Assembly (NCBI GenBank): GCA_016342585.1
Contig: JAEINK010000055.1
Location: forward strand, 1 to 32,713
DNA: 32,713 bases
Reading direction: 5' to 3'
Source: Spirochaetales bacterium
GTDB lineage: Bacteria; Spirochaetota; Spirochaetia; UBA9216
Position numbers and translations under genes: made by a program. The notes under the pieces were generated by a model that made no database searches, was not told the origin of the DNA, and was given only the letters and a program-made list of their open reading frames with translations. The first letter of the stretch is position 1. Every line of letters starts with the position of its first letter. This document shows, in pieces, positions 6,786-14,371 of the stretch.

Positions 6786-8526
6786 ACTGCTGGTAGGACT
6801 GGGTTCCTGTGGAATTGCCGCCGGTGGACAGGCGGTTTATGATTATCTTACTGAAAAAGCGGGCGATAATGTAGATATTGAGATTACTTCCTGTGTGGGT
6901 ATGTGTTATGCAGAACCCCTGGTGGAGTATGTTAATGATGATAATCGTGTTCTTTTCGGGTATGTTGATGATGTTTTTGCCGGGGAGATCTTTGATGGGG
7001 TTATTTCCGGAAATCTTCCTGATAAAAACAGGGTTCGGGATACCGATGACGGTAAGGAATACCTGGATAAACAGGTTAAGGTTGCCCTTCGGCATTGTGG
7101 TGTTATCGATCCGGAAAGTATGGAAGAGTATGTTGAAGCTGATGGTTATACTGCCCTTAAAAAATGCCTTTCCGACTACTCTCCCGAAAATGTTCTTGAG
7201 ATAGTGAAAGATTCGGGCCTCGCCGGTCGTGGCGGTGGATTTTTTCCTACAGGAATGAAATGGTCCTTCCTTGCCAAGGCGGCTGGATCTCCTAAATACC
7301 TTGTATGTAATGCCGATGAGGGCGATCCCGGTGCCTTCATGGACAGGGCAATGCTGGAAGGGGATCCCCATGGTCTCGTTGAAGGTATGGTTATCGCCGC
7401 CTATGCAACTGGAGCACGTTATGGATATGTTTATTGTCGTGCCGAATATCCCCTGGCAATCAAGAGACTTAAAAAAGCCATTGCCGATGCGGAGGCAGCC
7501 GGTTATATCGGTGAAAACATATTAGGTAAGGATTTTTCCTTTACCCTGAAAATCAAAGAGGGAGCCGGTGCTTTTGTCTGTGGTGAAGAGACAGCTCTCA
7601 TGGCTTCTATTGAAGGTAAGCGTGGTATGCCTACCCTTCGGCCTCCTTTTCCCGCCGAGGCGGGGATCAAAGGGTGTCCAACAAATATCAACAATGTAGA
7701 GACCTATGAAAATGTTTCATTCATAATAAATCAGGGGGCAGAAGCCTTTAATAAATATACCTGTGGAAGATCTACCGGTACCAAGGTGTTTGCCCTGGCT
7801 GGAAAGATAAAGAGGGTTGGTCTTGTTGAAATTCCCGTTGGAATGACCATTGGTGAACTCATCAATGATATTGGTGGGGGATCCTCCACCGGTAAACCAA
7901 TTAAAGCTGTACAGATGGGTGGGCCTGCCGGTGGCTGTATTCCTGCTTCCATGTTTGATACGACTACAATCGATGCCGATTCGATAAATGCTACCGGTGC
8001 TATTATGGGTTCCGGTGGAATCGTGATTATGGATGAAGAGACCTGTATGGTCGATGTCGCCAAATACTTCCTATCCTTTACCCAGGATGAGAGCTGTGGA
8101 AAGTGCACATTTTGTCGAATTGGGACCAAGAGGATGCTTGATATCCTGACCCGTATTACCGAAGGTAAGGGTAAAGAGTCAGACCTTGATCTGCTGGAAG
8201 ATCTGGCTCTTCATGTTAAAAAGACATCTCTTTGCGGTCTTGGTCAGCTGGCACCGAATCCTGTTCTTACTACTTTAAAATATTTCAGGGATGAGTATGA
8301 AGCTCATATTTTTGATAAAAAATGTCCGGCTAAGGCCTGTAAAGCGCTGATAAAAATTCAAATTATCGAAGAGAACTGTATTGGATGTGGAGCCTGTAAG
8401 AGAGTTTGTCCTGTGAAAGCAATTGAGGGTGAGAAAAAAGCTGTCCACAATATCGATCCTGAAATCTGTACCCGCTGCGGTCTTTGTATTGAAACCTGTA
8501 AATTTAACGCAATCGAGGTAGTGTAA
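6772..8526 (+). CDS. stnB: NuoF/HydB-like FMN, NADH-binding iron-sulfur subunit of a Stn-type transhydrogenase (StnB-like)
   Basis: This 584-residue flavoprotein is the expected NADH/FMN bifurcating core. Domains in order: an N-terminal thioredoxin-like region with only three visible Cys (13, 41, 45), so its cluster may be altered; an FMN/NADH domain with 'GRGGGFFPTGMKW', 'CNADEGDPGAFMDR' and 'GEETALMASIEGKRG'; the [4Fe-4S] motif 'SCGKCTFCRIGT' with a distal 'SLCGLG'; and a C-terminal two-cluster ferredoxin ('CIGCGACKRVCP', 'CTRCGLCIETC'). The C-terminal ferredoxin domain is typical of HydB-type rather than complex I NuoF subunits. It overlaps the NuoE-like gene by 14 bp and is 2 bp from the next gene, so the three should be co-translated. 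Confidence 0.87.
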   Translation: MAKPKLLVGLGSCGIAAGGQAVYDYLTEKAGDNVDIEITSCVGMCYAEPLVEYVNDDNRVLFGYVDDVFAGEIFDGVISGNLPDKNRVRDTDDGKEYLDKQVKVALRHCGVIDPESMEEYVEADGYTALKKCLSDYSPENVLEIVKDSGLAGRGGGFFPTGMKWSFLAKAAGSPKYLVCNADEGDPGAFMDRAMLEGDPHGLVEGMVIAAYATGARYGYVYCRAEYPLAIKRLKKAIADAEAAGYIGENILGKDFSFTLKIKEGAGAFVCGEETALMASIEGKRGMPTLRPPFPAEAGIKGCPTNINNVETYENVSFIINQGAEAFNKYTCGRSTGTKVFALAGKIKRVGLVEIPVGMTIGELINDIGGGSSTGKPIKAVQMGGPAGGCIPASMFDTTTIDADSINATGAIMGSGGIVIMDEETCMVDVAKYFLSFTQDESCGKCTFCRIGTKRMLDILTRITEGKGKESDLDLLEDLALHVKKTSLCGLGQLAPNPVLTTLKYFRDEYEAHIFDKKCPAKACKALIKIQIIEENCIGCGACKRVCPVKAIEGEKKAVHNIDPEICTRCGLCIETCKFNAIEVV

Positions 8527-8528
8527 GT

Positions 8529-10592
8529 ATGTCACTGGTTAATCTGAAAATAAATAATATAGATGTTCAGGTAGAGCCCGACTCTACTATTCTGGAAGCG
8601 GCGACAAAGGCGGGATTTGATATCCCTACCTTCTGTCATGCCGAAAATTTGAAACCCTTCACCTCTTGTTTTGTATGTGCCGTTAAAGTTGAGGGTGGAA
8701 AGGGTAACCTTGTTCCCTCCTGTGCAACAAAAGTCCGGGAAGGGATGGTTGTTACCGTTGAGGATGAAGAGATTGATGCAACACGAAGGATGTGTCTAAA
8801 TCTTCTGCTTTCCGATCACTGTGGAGACTGTCTGCCCCCTTGTGAGGATGCCTGTCCCTCTTCCATAGATATCAGGGGATTTCTGGCCCTGGTAAAGGAA
8901 GGAAAAGAGGTAGAAGCGGCTAAGCTTATCCGGGAAAAGGCTCCCTTTCCTGGGATCCTTGGACGTATCTGTCCAAGACCCTGTGAAGACGCCTGCAGAA
9001 GAACCCGGGTCGATGAGCCGATTTCCATCTGTTTCATGAAAAGGCATATCTCTGATACAGAACTCAAAGAGCTGGGCACCCCGGCGATACCTGAAGCAGG
9101 ACCCGCCACTGGAAAGAAGGTCGCCATTGTTGGCGCCGGTCCATCCGGTATGAGTGCCGCCTACTATCTGCGGCTTGCCGGCCATGAGGTAACCGTATTC
9201 GAAAAACATGAGACTTCCGGTGGGATGCTCCGGTTTGGGATTCCCTACTACAGACTGACCGATGAAACCCTTAAATCAGAGCTTGGTATTGTTGAGCGAA
9301 TGGGTGTTGAGGTTAAGTATGGTGTGGAGATTGGAAAAGATATTTCAGCTAAAAGTCTTGAAGCGGATTATGATTCTGTAATCCTGGCTATTGGAGCACA
9401 GGGAGCCTCTTCCATGAGAGTACCAGGTGAGGATACCGAAGGGGTCTGGGCTGGTATCGATTATCTTGGAAAAATTGGGGAAGGTGAAAATCCTGAACTT
9501 GGAAAGAGGGTATATATTGTAGGTGGCGGAAATACAGCTATCGATTGTTCCAGAACAGCCTTGAGAGCTGGTGCAGATGTTACTGTTCTTTACCGGAGAA
9601 CCAGGGCGGAAATGCCTGCCAGCGATTTTGAAATCGATGAAGCGATTCATGAAGGTGTTAAGTTTGATTTCCTGAATGCTCCGGTTAAAATTGAGAAAGA
9701 TGGCGATACCATAAAAATGAGTTGTGTGAGAATGGAACTTGGTGAACCGGATGAGAGTGGAAGACGAAGACCCGTACCCGTTGAAGGTTCCGAATATATT
9801 GTGGAGGCTTCCGCTGTTATCGGGGCTATCGGTCAGAAGGTTGTACCCGATGGAATCCAGGATCTTGGTATCGATATCTCACGGTGGGGAACCATCCTGA
9901 CCGATGCCGCTACTTTCCAGACAAACCGCCCGGGTATTTTTGCCAGTGGTGACTGTCAGACCGGTGCCGATATTGCTGTACGGGCCGTCGGGAATGGCCG
10001 AAAAACCGCCTACTCGGTAAATCAGTTCCTTTCCGGTCTTGAGGTTTCGGGAGAACCTGTTCTTTTTAACTCAACCATGGGTCCCCTGGAAACAGTAAGT
10101 GAAGATCTTTTTACCGGTTTTGAAAAGGCTGCTCGTATCGAAATGCCTGTGATTGGTGATGATTTAAGACGAACGACCCACACCGAGGTTGAAACCGGTT
10201 TTAACATGGAGGAGGCCAGAGCAGAAGCTGGCCGATGTCTGGAGTGCGGCTGTGATGCTGTTGAGGACTGTAAACTCCGTCAATACTCGACCAGGTATAA
10301 TGTGGATCAGTCCCTTTTTGCAGGCGAGAGACGAACCTATCTTAAAGATGGAAGTCATGACAAGATGAAGATTGAGCACCACAAATGTATCAACTGTGGA
10401 GCCTGTGTACGAGCCTGTGCGGAAGTAAAAGGTTTGGATGTTCTTGCCTATGTGGGCAGGGGATTCACTACCAGGATGACTGCCCCCTTTGGTCGCTCAC
10501 TTGTTGATACAGCCTGTGACGGTTGTGGTGAATGTGCAAAGGTATGCCCCACCGCCGGTATCATGTTGAAAGAACTGATTGCTGTAAAATAA
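8529..10592 (+). CDS. stnC: NuoG-like / GltD-like NADPH-binding subunit of a Stn-type transhydrogenase (StnC-like)
   Basis: This 687-residue multidomain protein combines a NuoG-like front with a GltD/NfnB-like body. Residues 1-80 are a [2Fe-2S] ferredoxin (Cys36, 47, 50, 65). Residues 97-109 carry a His/Cys-rich motif, 'HCGDCLPPCEDAC', followed by the GltD-type 'CPRPCEDACRR' near 148-158. A FAD site 'GAGPSG' lies at 202-207, an NAD(P)H site 'GGGNTA' at 332-337, and a second FAD motif at 'ASGDCQTGADIAV'. A C-terminal two-cluster ferredoxin has 'CINCGACVRAC' from Cys620 and 'CDGCGECAKVC' from Cys663. The H-cluster motifs of HydA are absent. NuoG-like plus GltD-like domains fused in the third subunit define StnC in the described Sporomusa complex, so NADP+/NADPH is the likely third partner. 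Biochemical function is inferred. Confidence 0.85.
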   Translation: MSLVNLKINNIDVQVEPDSTILEAATKAGFDIPTFCHAENLKPFTSCFVCAVKVEGGKGNLVPSCATKVREGMVVTVEDEEIDATRRMCLNLLLSDHCGDCLPPCEDACPSSIDIRGFLALVKEGKEVEAAKLIREKAPFPGILGRICPRPCEDACRRTRVDEPISICFMKRHISDTELKELGTPAIPEAGPATGKKVAIVGAGPSGMSAAYYLRLAGHEVTVFEKHETSGGMLRFGIPYYRLTDETLKSELGIVERMGVEVKYGVEIGKDISAKSLEADYDSVILAIGAQGASSMRVPGEDTEGVWAGIDYLGKIGEGENPELGKRVYIVGGGNTAIDCSRTALRAGADVTVLYRRTRAEMPASDFEIDEAIHEGVKFDFLNAPVKIEKDGDTIKMSCVRMELGEPDESGRRRPVPVEGSEYIVEASAVIGAIGQKVVPDGIQDLGIDISRWGTILTDAATFQTNRPGIFASGDCQTGADIAVRAVGNGRKTAYSVNQFLSGLEVSGEPVLFNSTMGPLETVSEDLFTGFEKAARIEMPVIGDDLRRTTHTEVETGFNMEEARAEAGRCLECGCDAVEDCKLRQYSTRYNVDQSLFAGERRTYLKDGSHDKMKIEHHKCINCGACVRACAEVKGLDVLAYVGRGFTTRMTAPFGRSLVDTACDGCGECAKVCPTAGIMLKELIAVK

Positions 10593-10616
10593 TATACAAG
10601 AGATTTTGCATAATAC

Positions 10617-10642
10617 GGCTCCCTTCGGGGAGTCTTTTTTTT
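10617..10642 (+). terminator. Terminator of the stn operon
   Basis: A seven-pair stem (GGCTCCC, 10617-10623, with GGGAGTC, 10628-10634, one G-T pair) closes a TTCG tetraloop and is followed by eight T. It begins 24 bases after the StnC-like stop. Confidence 0.92.
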
Positions 10643-10762
10643 GACTGGAGGAGTTCTTCAAATAAAAAAAAGGACTTAAATGCAAATATCTTAGTAAAAT
10701 CATTGATTTACTGTATAAATATCGAAATTATGGCTCTGATTCTGAGGTTTTTTGAATAATTA

Positions 10763-10791
10763 TTGACATTTGTTAATGCTCTCTTTATGAT
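10763..10791 (+). promoter_or_regulatory. Near-consensus sigma-70 promoter of the putP-like gene
   Basis: A perfect TTGACA (10763-10768), a 17-base spacer and TATGAT (10786-10791) stand 54 bases before the symporter ATG. The stretch between the stn terminator and this promoter (10643-10762) is AT-rich and shows no gene. Confidence 0.8.
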
Positions 10792-10844
10792 CTGTAATTG
10801 TCGGTAATCTGACAAATCAAATAATATTCTAATAGGGGAACCTG

Positions 10845-12308
10845 ATGATTCTACTGTATATCCAGTTTGGTCTGTATCTGATACTTATGCTTGGTATAGG
10901 CTTTTACTCAATGAGAAAGACGAAAACGAATGATGACTTCATTATTGGAGGAAGAACACTTGGTCCGGTAACCACCGCAATTTCTGCGGGTGCATCGGAT
11001 ATGTCGAGCTGGCTTCTTCTGGGACTTCCCGGGGCTGTTTTTGCCTCTGGTCTGGTTGAAGGGATTTGGATCTCTCTTGGCCTCTCCATTGGTGCCTATC
11101 TTAACTGGCTGATAGTGGCAGGACGATTGCGAGCGTTAACAGAGGATCTGAATGCGGTAACCCTTCCCTCTTTTATTGCAAAACGATTTGAAGATAATTC
11201 CGGGGTACTGAAGATTGTTTCTACCATTGTTATTCTTATTTTCTTCACCCTCTATGTCGCTTCAGGTCTTAAGGGGGGAACACTCCTTTTTGCCCATACC
11301 TTCGGTGCTTCCGAAACGACAGCTTTGATTATTACAACCCTGGTAGTGGTTTCCTATACATTCCTGGGAGGATATAAGGCTGTATGCTGGACCGATCTTA
11401 TTCAGGGGCTTCTCATGCTTGCGGCTCTTGTCTTCTGTTCCATCCTGGGATTTACAGCCATAACAGGTTCCGGTGTGAATATCACAGAAATTAACCCCAA
11501 TGCTTTTAAGTTTTCCACAGGCTGGATTACAGCGGCATCCCTGATGGCCTGGGGATTCGGATATTTTGGACAGCCCCATATTCTGGCTCGATTCATCGGA
11601 ATTAAGGATGTTCAATCTGTACCCAGAGCACGACGCGTGGGAATCAGCTGGATGGTTATCTGTCTCATCCTTGCTACTGCCATTGGGATTATCGGTATTG
11701 GGTATAACAGCCTCTACCCCATGGCTGGCGTGGCAGGAGATGGTGGAAACAGTGAAAGGATATTCCTGGCCCTGACTACAGCCCTTTTTCATCCTGTTTT
11801 TGGAGGATTTGTTCTGGCCGCCGTTCTGGCTGCTGTCATGTCCACCGCCGATTCACAGCTTTTGGTTCTTTCATCTTCTCTGACTGAGGATATTCCCATG
11901 ATCGAAAAAATGTCGGACAAGAAGAAAGAGTGGATAAGCCGGGCTGGTGTTGTGGGTTTTGCCCTCCTTGCTTTCCTGATTGCCTTGAACGATTCGGGTA
12001 CCATTCTTTCCATGGTCGGTTATGCCTGGGGTGGATTTGGTGCGGCTTTTGGTCCTCTTGTGATCCTTTCTTTATTATGGAAAGGAACGACAAAAATGGG
12101 TGCCCTTGCCGGTATGATCGTGGGATCAGCCACAATTTTCATTGTAAAGAATTATATCAGCATAGAGGGTGAATACTTTTACGAACTCATGCCCGGGTTT
12201 ATTCTTGCTTTCATTGCCATCGTTGTGGTAAGCAGTTTCACAAAGAAACCTTCCAGCGAAATGATTGAGAAAATCGATAAGGCGGAGAAGCTTGTAAAAA
12301 TTAATTAG
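10845..12308 (+). CDS. putP: Sodium/proline symporter (PutP-like, SSF family)
   Basis: This is an inner-membrane sodium:solute symporter of 487 residues with about 13 hydrophobic segments. The PutP-specific stretch 'GASDMSSWLLLGLPGAVF' appears near residue 46, followed by 'GLSIGAYLNWLIVAGRLR'. Later SSF signatures include 'FLGGYKAVCWTDLIQG', 'WGFGYFGQPHILARF' and 'AAVMSTADSQLLVLSSS'. Together these favour proline over other SSF substrates such as pantothenate or sugars. The gene is monocistronic: it has its own strong promoter and a shared terminator after it. No proline dehydrogenase gene is nearby, so osmoprotection or amino-acid scavenging is as likely as proline catabolism. The stop codon lies in an AT-rich palindrome (12300-12322). 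Confidence 0.93.
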   Translation: MILLYIQFGLYLILMLGIGFYSMRKTKTNDDFIIGGRTLGPVTTAISAGASDMSSWLLLGLPGAVFASGLVEGIWISLGLSIGAYLNWLIVAGRLRALTEDLNAVTLPSFIAKRFEDNSGVLKIVSTIVILIFFTLYVASGLKGGTLLFAHTFGASETTALIITTLVVVSYTFLGGYKAVCWTDLIQGLLMLAALVFCSILGFTAITGSGVNITEINPNAFKFSTGWITAASLMAWGFGYFGQPHILARFIGIKDVQSVPRARRVGISWMVICLILATAIGIIGIGYNSLYPMAGVAGDGGNSERIFLALTTALFHPVFGGFVLAAVLAAVMSTADSQLLVLSSSLTEDIPMIEKMSDKKKEWISRAGVVGFALLAFLIALNDSGTILSMVGYAWGGFGAAFGPLVILSLLWKGTTKMGALAGMIVGSATIFIVKNYISIEGEYFYELMPGFILAFIAIVVVSSFTKKPSSEMIEKIDKAEKLVKIN

Positions 12309-12322
12309 AATCTTTCTAATTA
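12300..12322. repeat. AT-rich perfect inverted repeat over the putP stop
   Basis: TTAATTAGAA and TTCTAATTAA are perfectly complementary arms around a few central bases, overlapping the TAG of the symporter gene. It may form a weak hairpin that protects the mRNA 3' end, but it is AT-only apart from one G-C pair and may have no function. Confidence 0.4.
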
Positions 12323-12340
12323 ATATTCGAAAATAACAGA

Positions 12341-12382
12341 AAAGGCGGTTAACCAAATACAATTTGGAGCCGCCTTTTTTTT
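12341..12382. terminator. Bidirectional terminator between putP and a reverse-strand lipoprotein
   Basis: The arm AAAGGCGG (12341-12348) extends through ACCAAAT and pairs with ATTTGG followed by CCGCCTTT (about 12362-12377), ending in a T tract. AT runs at both ends allow it to work on both strands for the convergent genes. Confidence 0.85.
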
Positions 12383-12404
12383 GCGAGCGTTTCTATCAGA
12401 ATAT

Positions 12405-13067
12405 CTAATCCGAATCCTTAATCCTGAAACCGATTTGAATTCCATAGTAGAGAGGACCGAAATAGGTATTGTCCGGCAATTCTGTCATATCTTCATGGAG
12501 GTGTGTATAAGCGGCAATCTTCAATACAAAGGGGGAATCAAAGCCAAAACCAAGCCCGAGTTGGGGTGAAAAATAGCCTGCTGTATGGTACAGGGCTTTG
12601 GCATGACCGAAAATTGTAAACCAATGTATGGGATAGAATCCGAAATCAACACCTCCGTGAAAGGCTGCGTCCACCACCGGAATGACATTCATTTCAGCCC
12701 CGACTGTCCCGGCAAGATAGAAAATATTGTTCAGATTTAACAGGTTTTTCGAGATAAAAATCTCCGGACCATGGTAGGTATCACTCTCATTTTCCGCGTC
12801 ATCACCTGCTGCGTATACGAGGGCATGGACACCCCATCCCGCTGTAACCTCCATATTGTAGGGCAAGCCCCGTGTGACACTCCATTCAAGTCCAGGCATA
12901 GGTATCAGGCTGATTAAGGTACTGTTTGTCAGGACTTTAGTTTCTCCCTCCTTCAGGACCCGACCGGATCTGAAGGCTTCAGGTGAGCTGCGGATCGTGA
13001 AAGTTTCACAGCCTGAAAAGAGAAATGTTAGAATCAGTATCGGTAGGATCCAAACTACTCTTTTCAT
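12405..13067 (-). CDS. Predicted lipoprotein of unknown function, beta-rich
   Basis: I do not recognise this 220-residue protein. It has a clear lipoprotein signal: a basic start, a hydrophobic run and the lipobox 'LFSGC' with Cys20 as the lipidated residue. The mature part is rich in Gly, Phe, Tyr and alternating hydrophobic strands ('VTAGWGVHALVY', 'YLAGTVGAEMNVIPV', 'FSPQLGLGFGFDSPFVLKIAAYTHLHED'), and the C-terminus ends in 'YGIQIGFRIKDSD'. This suggests a small outer-membrane-associated beta structure. A good AGGAGG ribosome site precedes the ATG. It is monocistronic, convergent with the putP-like gene and divergent from the nucleotidyltransferase gene. Confidence 0.8.
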   Translation of the reverse strand: MKRVVWILPILILTFLFSGCETFTIRSSPEAFRSGRVLKEGETKVLTNSTLISLIPMPGLEWSVTRGLPYNMEVTAGWGVHALVYAAGDDAENESDTYHGPEIFISKNLLNLNNIFYLAGTVGAEMNVIPVVDAAFHGGVDFGFYPIHWFTIFGHAKALYHTAGYFSPQLGLGFGFDSPFVLKIAAYTHLHEDMTELPDNTYFGPLYYGIQIGFRIKDSD

Positions 13068-13101
13068 TATTCTCTTCCTCCTATGAAGGGGATACCTTTT
13101 A

Positions 13102-13131
13102 AATATACTCCAGTTAATGGGGAAAATACAA
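13102..13131 (-). promoter_or_regulatory. Putative sigma-70 promoter of the 220-aa lipoprotein gene
   Basis: On the reverse strand TTGTAT (13131-13126), an 18-base spacer and TATATT (13107-13102) lie about 35 bases upstream of the start codon at 13067. Confidence 0.5.
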
Positions 13132-13176
13132 AATATCTCTAATTGTTTTGATTTTTAAAATAGATTTCTTTTCCGG

Positions 13177-13188
13177 TATGATTATAAT
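13177..13188 (+). promoter_or_regulatory. Possible -10 region of the nucleotidyltransferase gene
   Basis: Overlapping TATGAT (13177-13182) and TATAAT (13183-13188) lie about 35 bases before the ATG, but I find no good -35 at 16-18 bases upstream. Weak support. Confidence 0.3.
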
Positions 13189-13219
13189 TGATCCAGGATT
13201 CTAAGGAGAAATATTCGAA

Positions 13220-14122
13220 ATGGATAAAACATTGGTAATAATGGCAGCAGGAATGGGAACCCGGTATGGCGGGCTTAAACAGTTGGATATAATTGGACCT
13301 TCCGGAGAGACGATTATCGATTATTCGGTATACGACGCTAATAGAGCGGGTTTTAACAAGGTTATTTTTATTATCCGAAAGGATATAGAATCCGATTTTA
13401 AATCATTAATCAGTTCCAAATTTAATGATAAAATTGATGTTCAGTATGTATATCAGGATATTAAAGATATCCCTTCTGATTTTTCTGTGCCTGTCGAACG
13501 AAAGAAACCCTGGGGGACGGGACATGCCATGTTAACCGCAGCTCCTGTTGTACATGAACCCTTTATTGTGATTAATGCAGATGATCTCTATGGAGCCGAA
13601 GCATTTAAAACGGCATCGGATTTTCTTGATCGTATTCAACCGGGGGAATTTGCCGCTGGTCTGGTGGGTTTTCAACTGAAAAATACCCTCTCTGATCATG
13701 GCAGTGTCGCCCGGGGAATATGTTCTGCAGATACAAATGGAATTCTTGTAGATATTGAGGAGATCTTCGGGATAGAGCGGAATGAAGAAGGTACGCTTGT
13801 TTCCGATAACCGGGAAGGTTTGAAGGATAATGATCTGGTCTCCATGAATATCTGGGCTTTTACTCCTCAAATTTTCAGATATACACAAAAGTATTTTTAC
13901 AGCTTTATTTCGGATAATATTCACAACCCTACTTCTGAGTTTTATATTCCGACCATAATTAATAGGCTTCTAAAGGAAGAGGGGACTCAGGTTCAGGTTT
14001 TAAAAACCGATTCCCAATGGTATGGAGTGACCTACCGTGAGGACAAGCCCGGGGTTGTCGGTAATATAAAGAGACTGATCAAAGCCGGAGTCTACACTGC
14101 CAATCTTTGGGGAAATCAATGA
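13220..14122 (+). CDS. Sugar-phosphate nucleotidyltransferase-like protein
   Basis: This 300-residue cytoplasmic protein belongs to the NTP-transferase (GT-A-like) fold. The nucleotide-binding signature 'MAAGMGTRYGGLKQ' occupies residues 8-21, and the metal-binding region 'FIVINADDLYG' follows near 115. 'KKPWGTGHAMLTAA' matches the base-binding loop of glucose-1-phosphate thymidylyl/uridylyltransferase relatives. The exact sugar and nucleotide cannot be told. AAGGAG lies 11 bases before the ATG. It has no operon partner; the next gene starts 249 bp later. Confidence 0.85.
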   Translation: MDKTLVIMAAGMGTRYGGLKQLDIIGPSGETIIDYSVYDANRAGFNKVIFIIRKDIESDFKSLISSKFNDKIDVQYVYQDIKDIPSDFSVPVERKKPWGTGHAMLTAAPVVHEPFIVINADDLYGAEAFKTASDFLDRIQPGEFAAGLVGFQLKNTLSDHGSVARGICSADTNGILVDIEEIFGIERNEEGTLVSDNREGLKDNDLVSMNIWAFTPQIFRYTQKYFYSFISDNIHNPTSEFYIPTIINRLLKEEGTQVQVLKTDSQWYGVTYREDKPGVVGNIKRLIKAGVYTANLWGNQ

Positions 14123-14307
14123 GCTTACCACAGTTGGATCGATCCTTTATTTTTTTTAGTTTGGTAATGTCAAAAAACTTAGTTAAGGTCTTTTTGCCGG
14201 GGTTTTTGAGGAGTAGATTTTTAAAATCTAATTGAAATCTCATCATATATTGTTGCAGAAGCATCGTTGCGCAAAAAGTTCTATAAAATTTACATGAATG
14301 TTTATTT

Positions 14308-14336
14308 TTGTTAAATTTAGTGTTAAACTTTATATT
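14308..14336 (+). promoter_or_regulatory. Putative sigma-70 promoter of the 695-aa lipoprotein gene
   Basis: TTGTTA (14308-14313), a 17-base spacer and TATATT (14331-14336) sit 35 bases before the ATG at 14372. The preceding intergene (14123-14307) is AT-rich, includes a loop-free palindrome at 14214-14230, and shows no gene or convincing terminator. Confidence 0.55.
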
Positions 14337-14371
14337 GAGGAAATCTTGTTTAAAATTGTATGGAGGAAATC

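Noticed and set aside
6297..10592. Reading the three genes as complex I (nuoEFG) or as HydABC hydrogenase
   Set aside because: The third gene carries GltD-like FAD and NAD(P)H sites in place of the NuoG molybdopterin fold or the HydA H-cluster, and no other nuo genes are present.
14130..14160. GGATCGATCC plus T-rich stretch as a terminator for the nucleotidyltransferase gene
   Set aside because: The palindrome can form only a three-pair RNA stem with a four-base loop, too weak for a convincing terminator.
14214..14230. Palindrome TAGATTTT / AAAATCTA in the intergene before the 695-aa lipoprotein gene
   Set aside because: It has only a single central base as a loop, is nearly all A/T and lies about 80 bases from the promoter; chance is likely.
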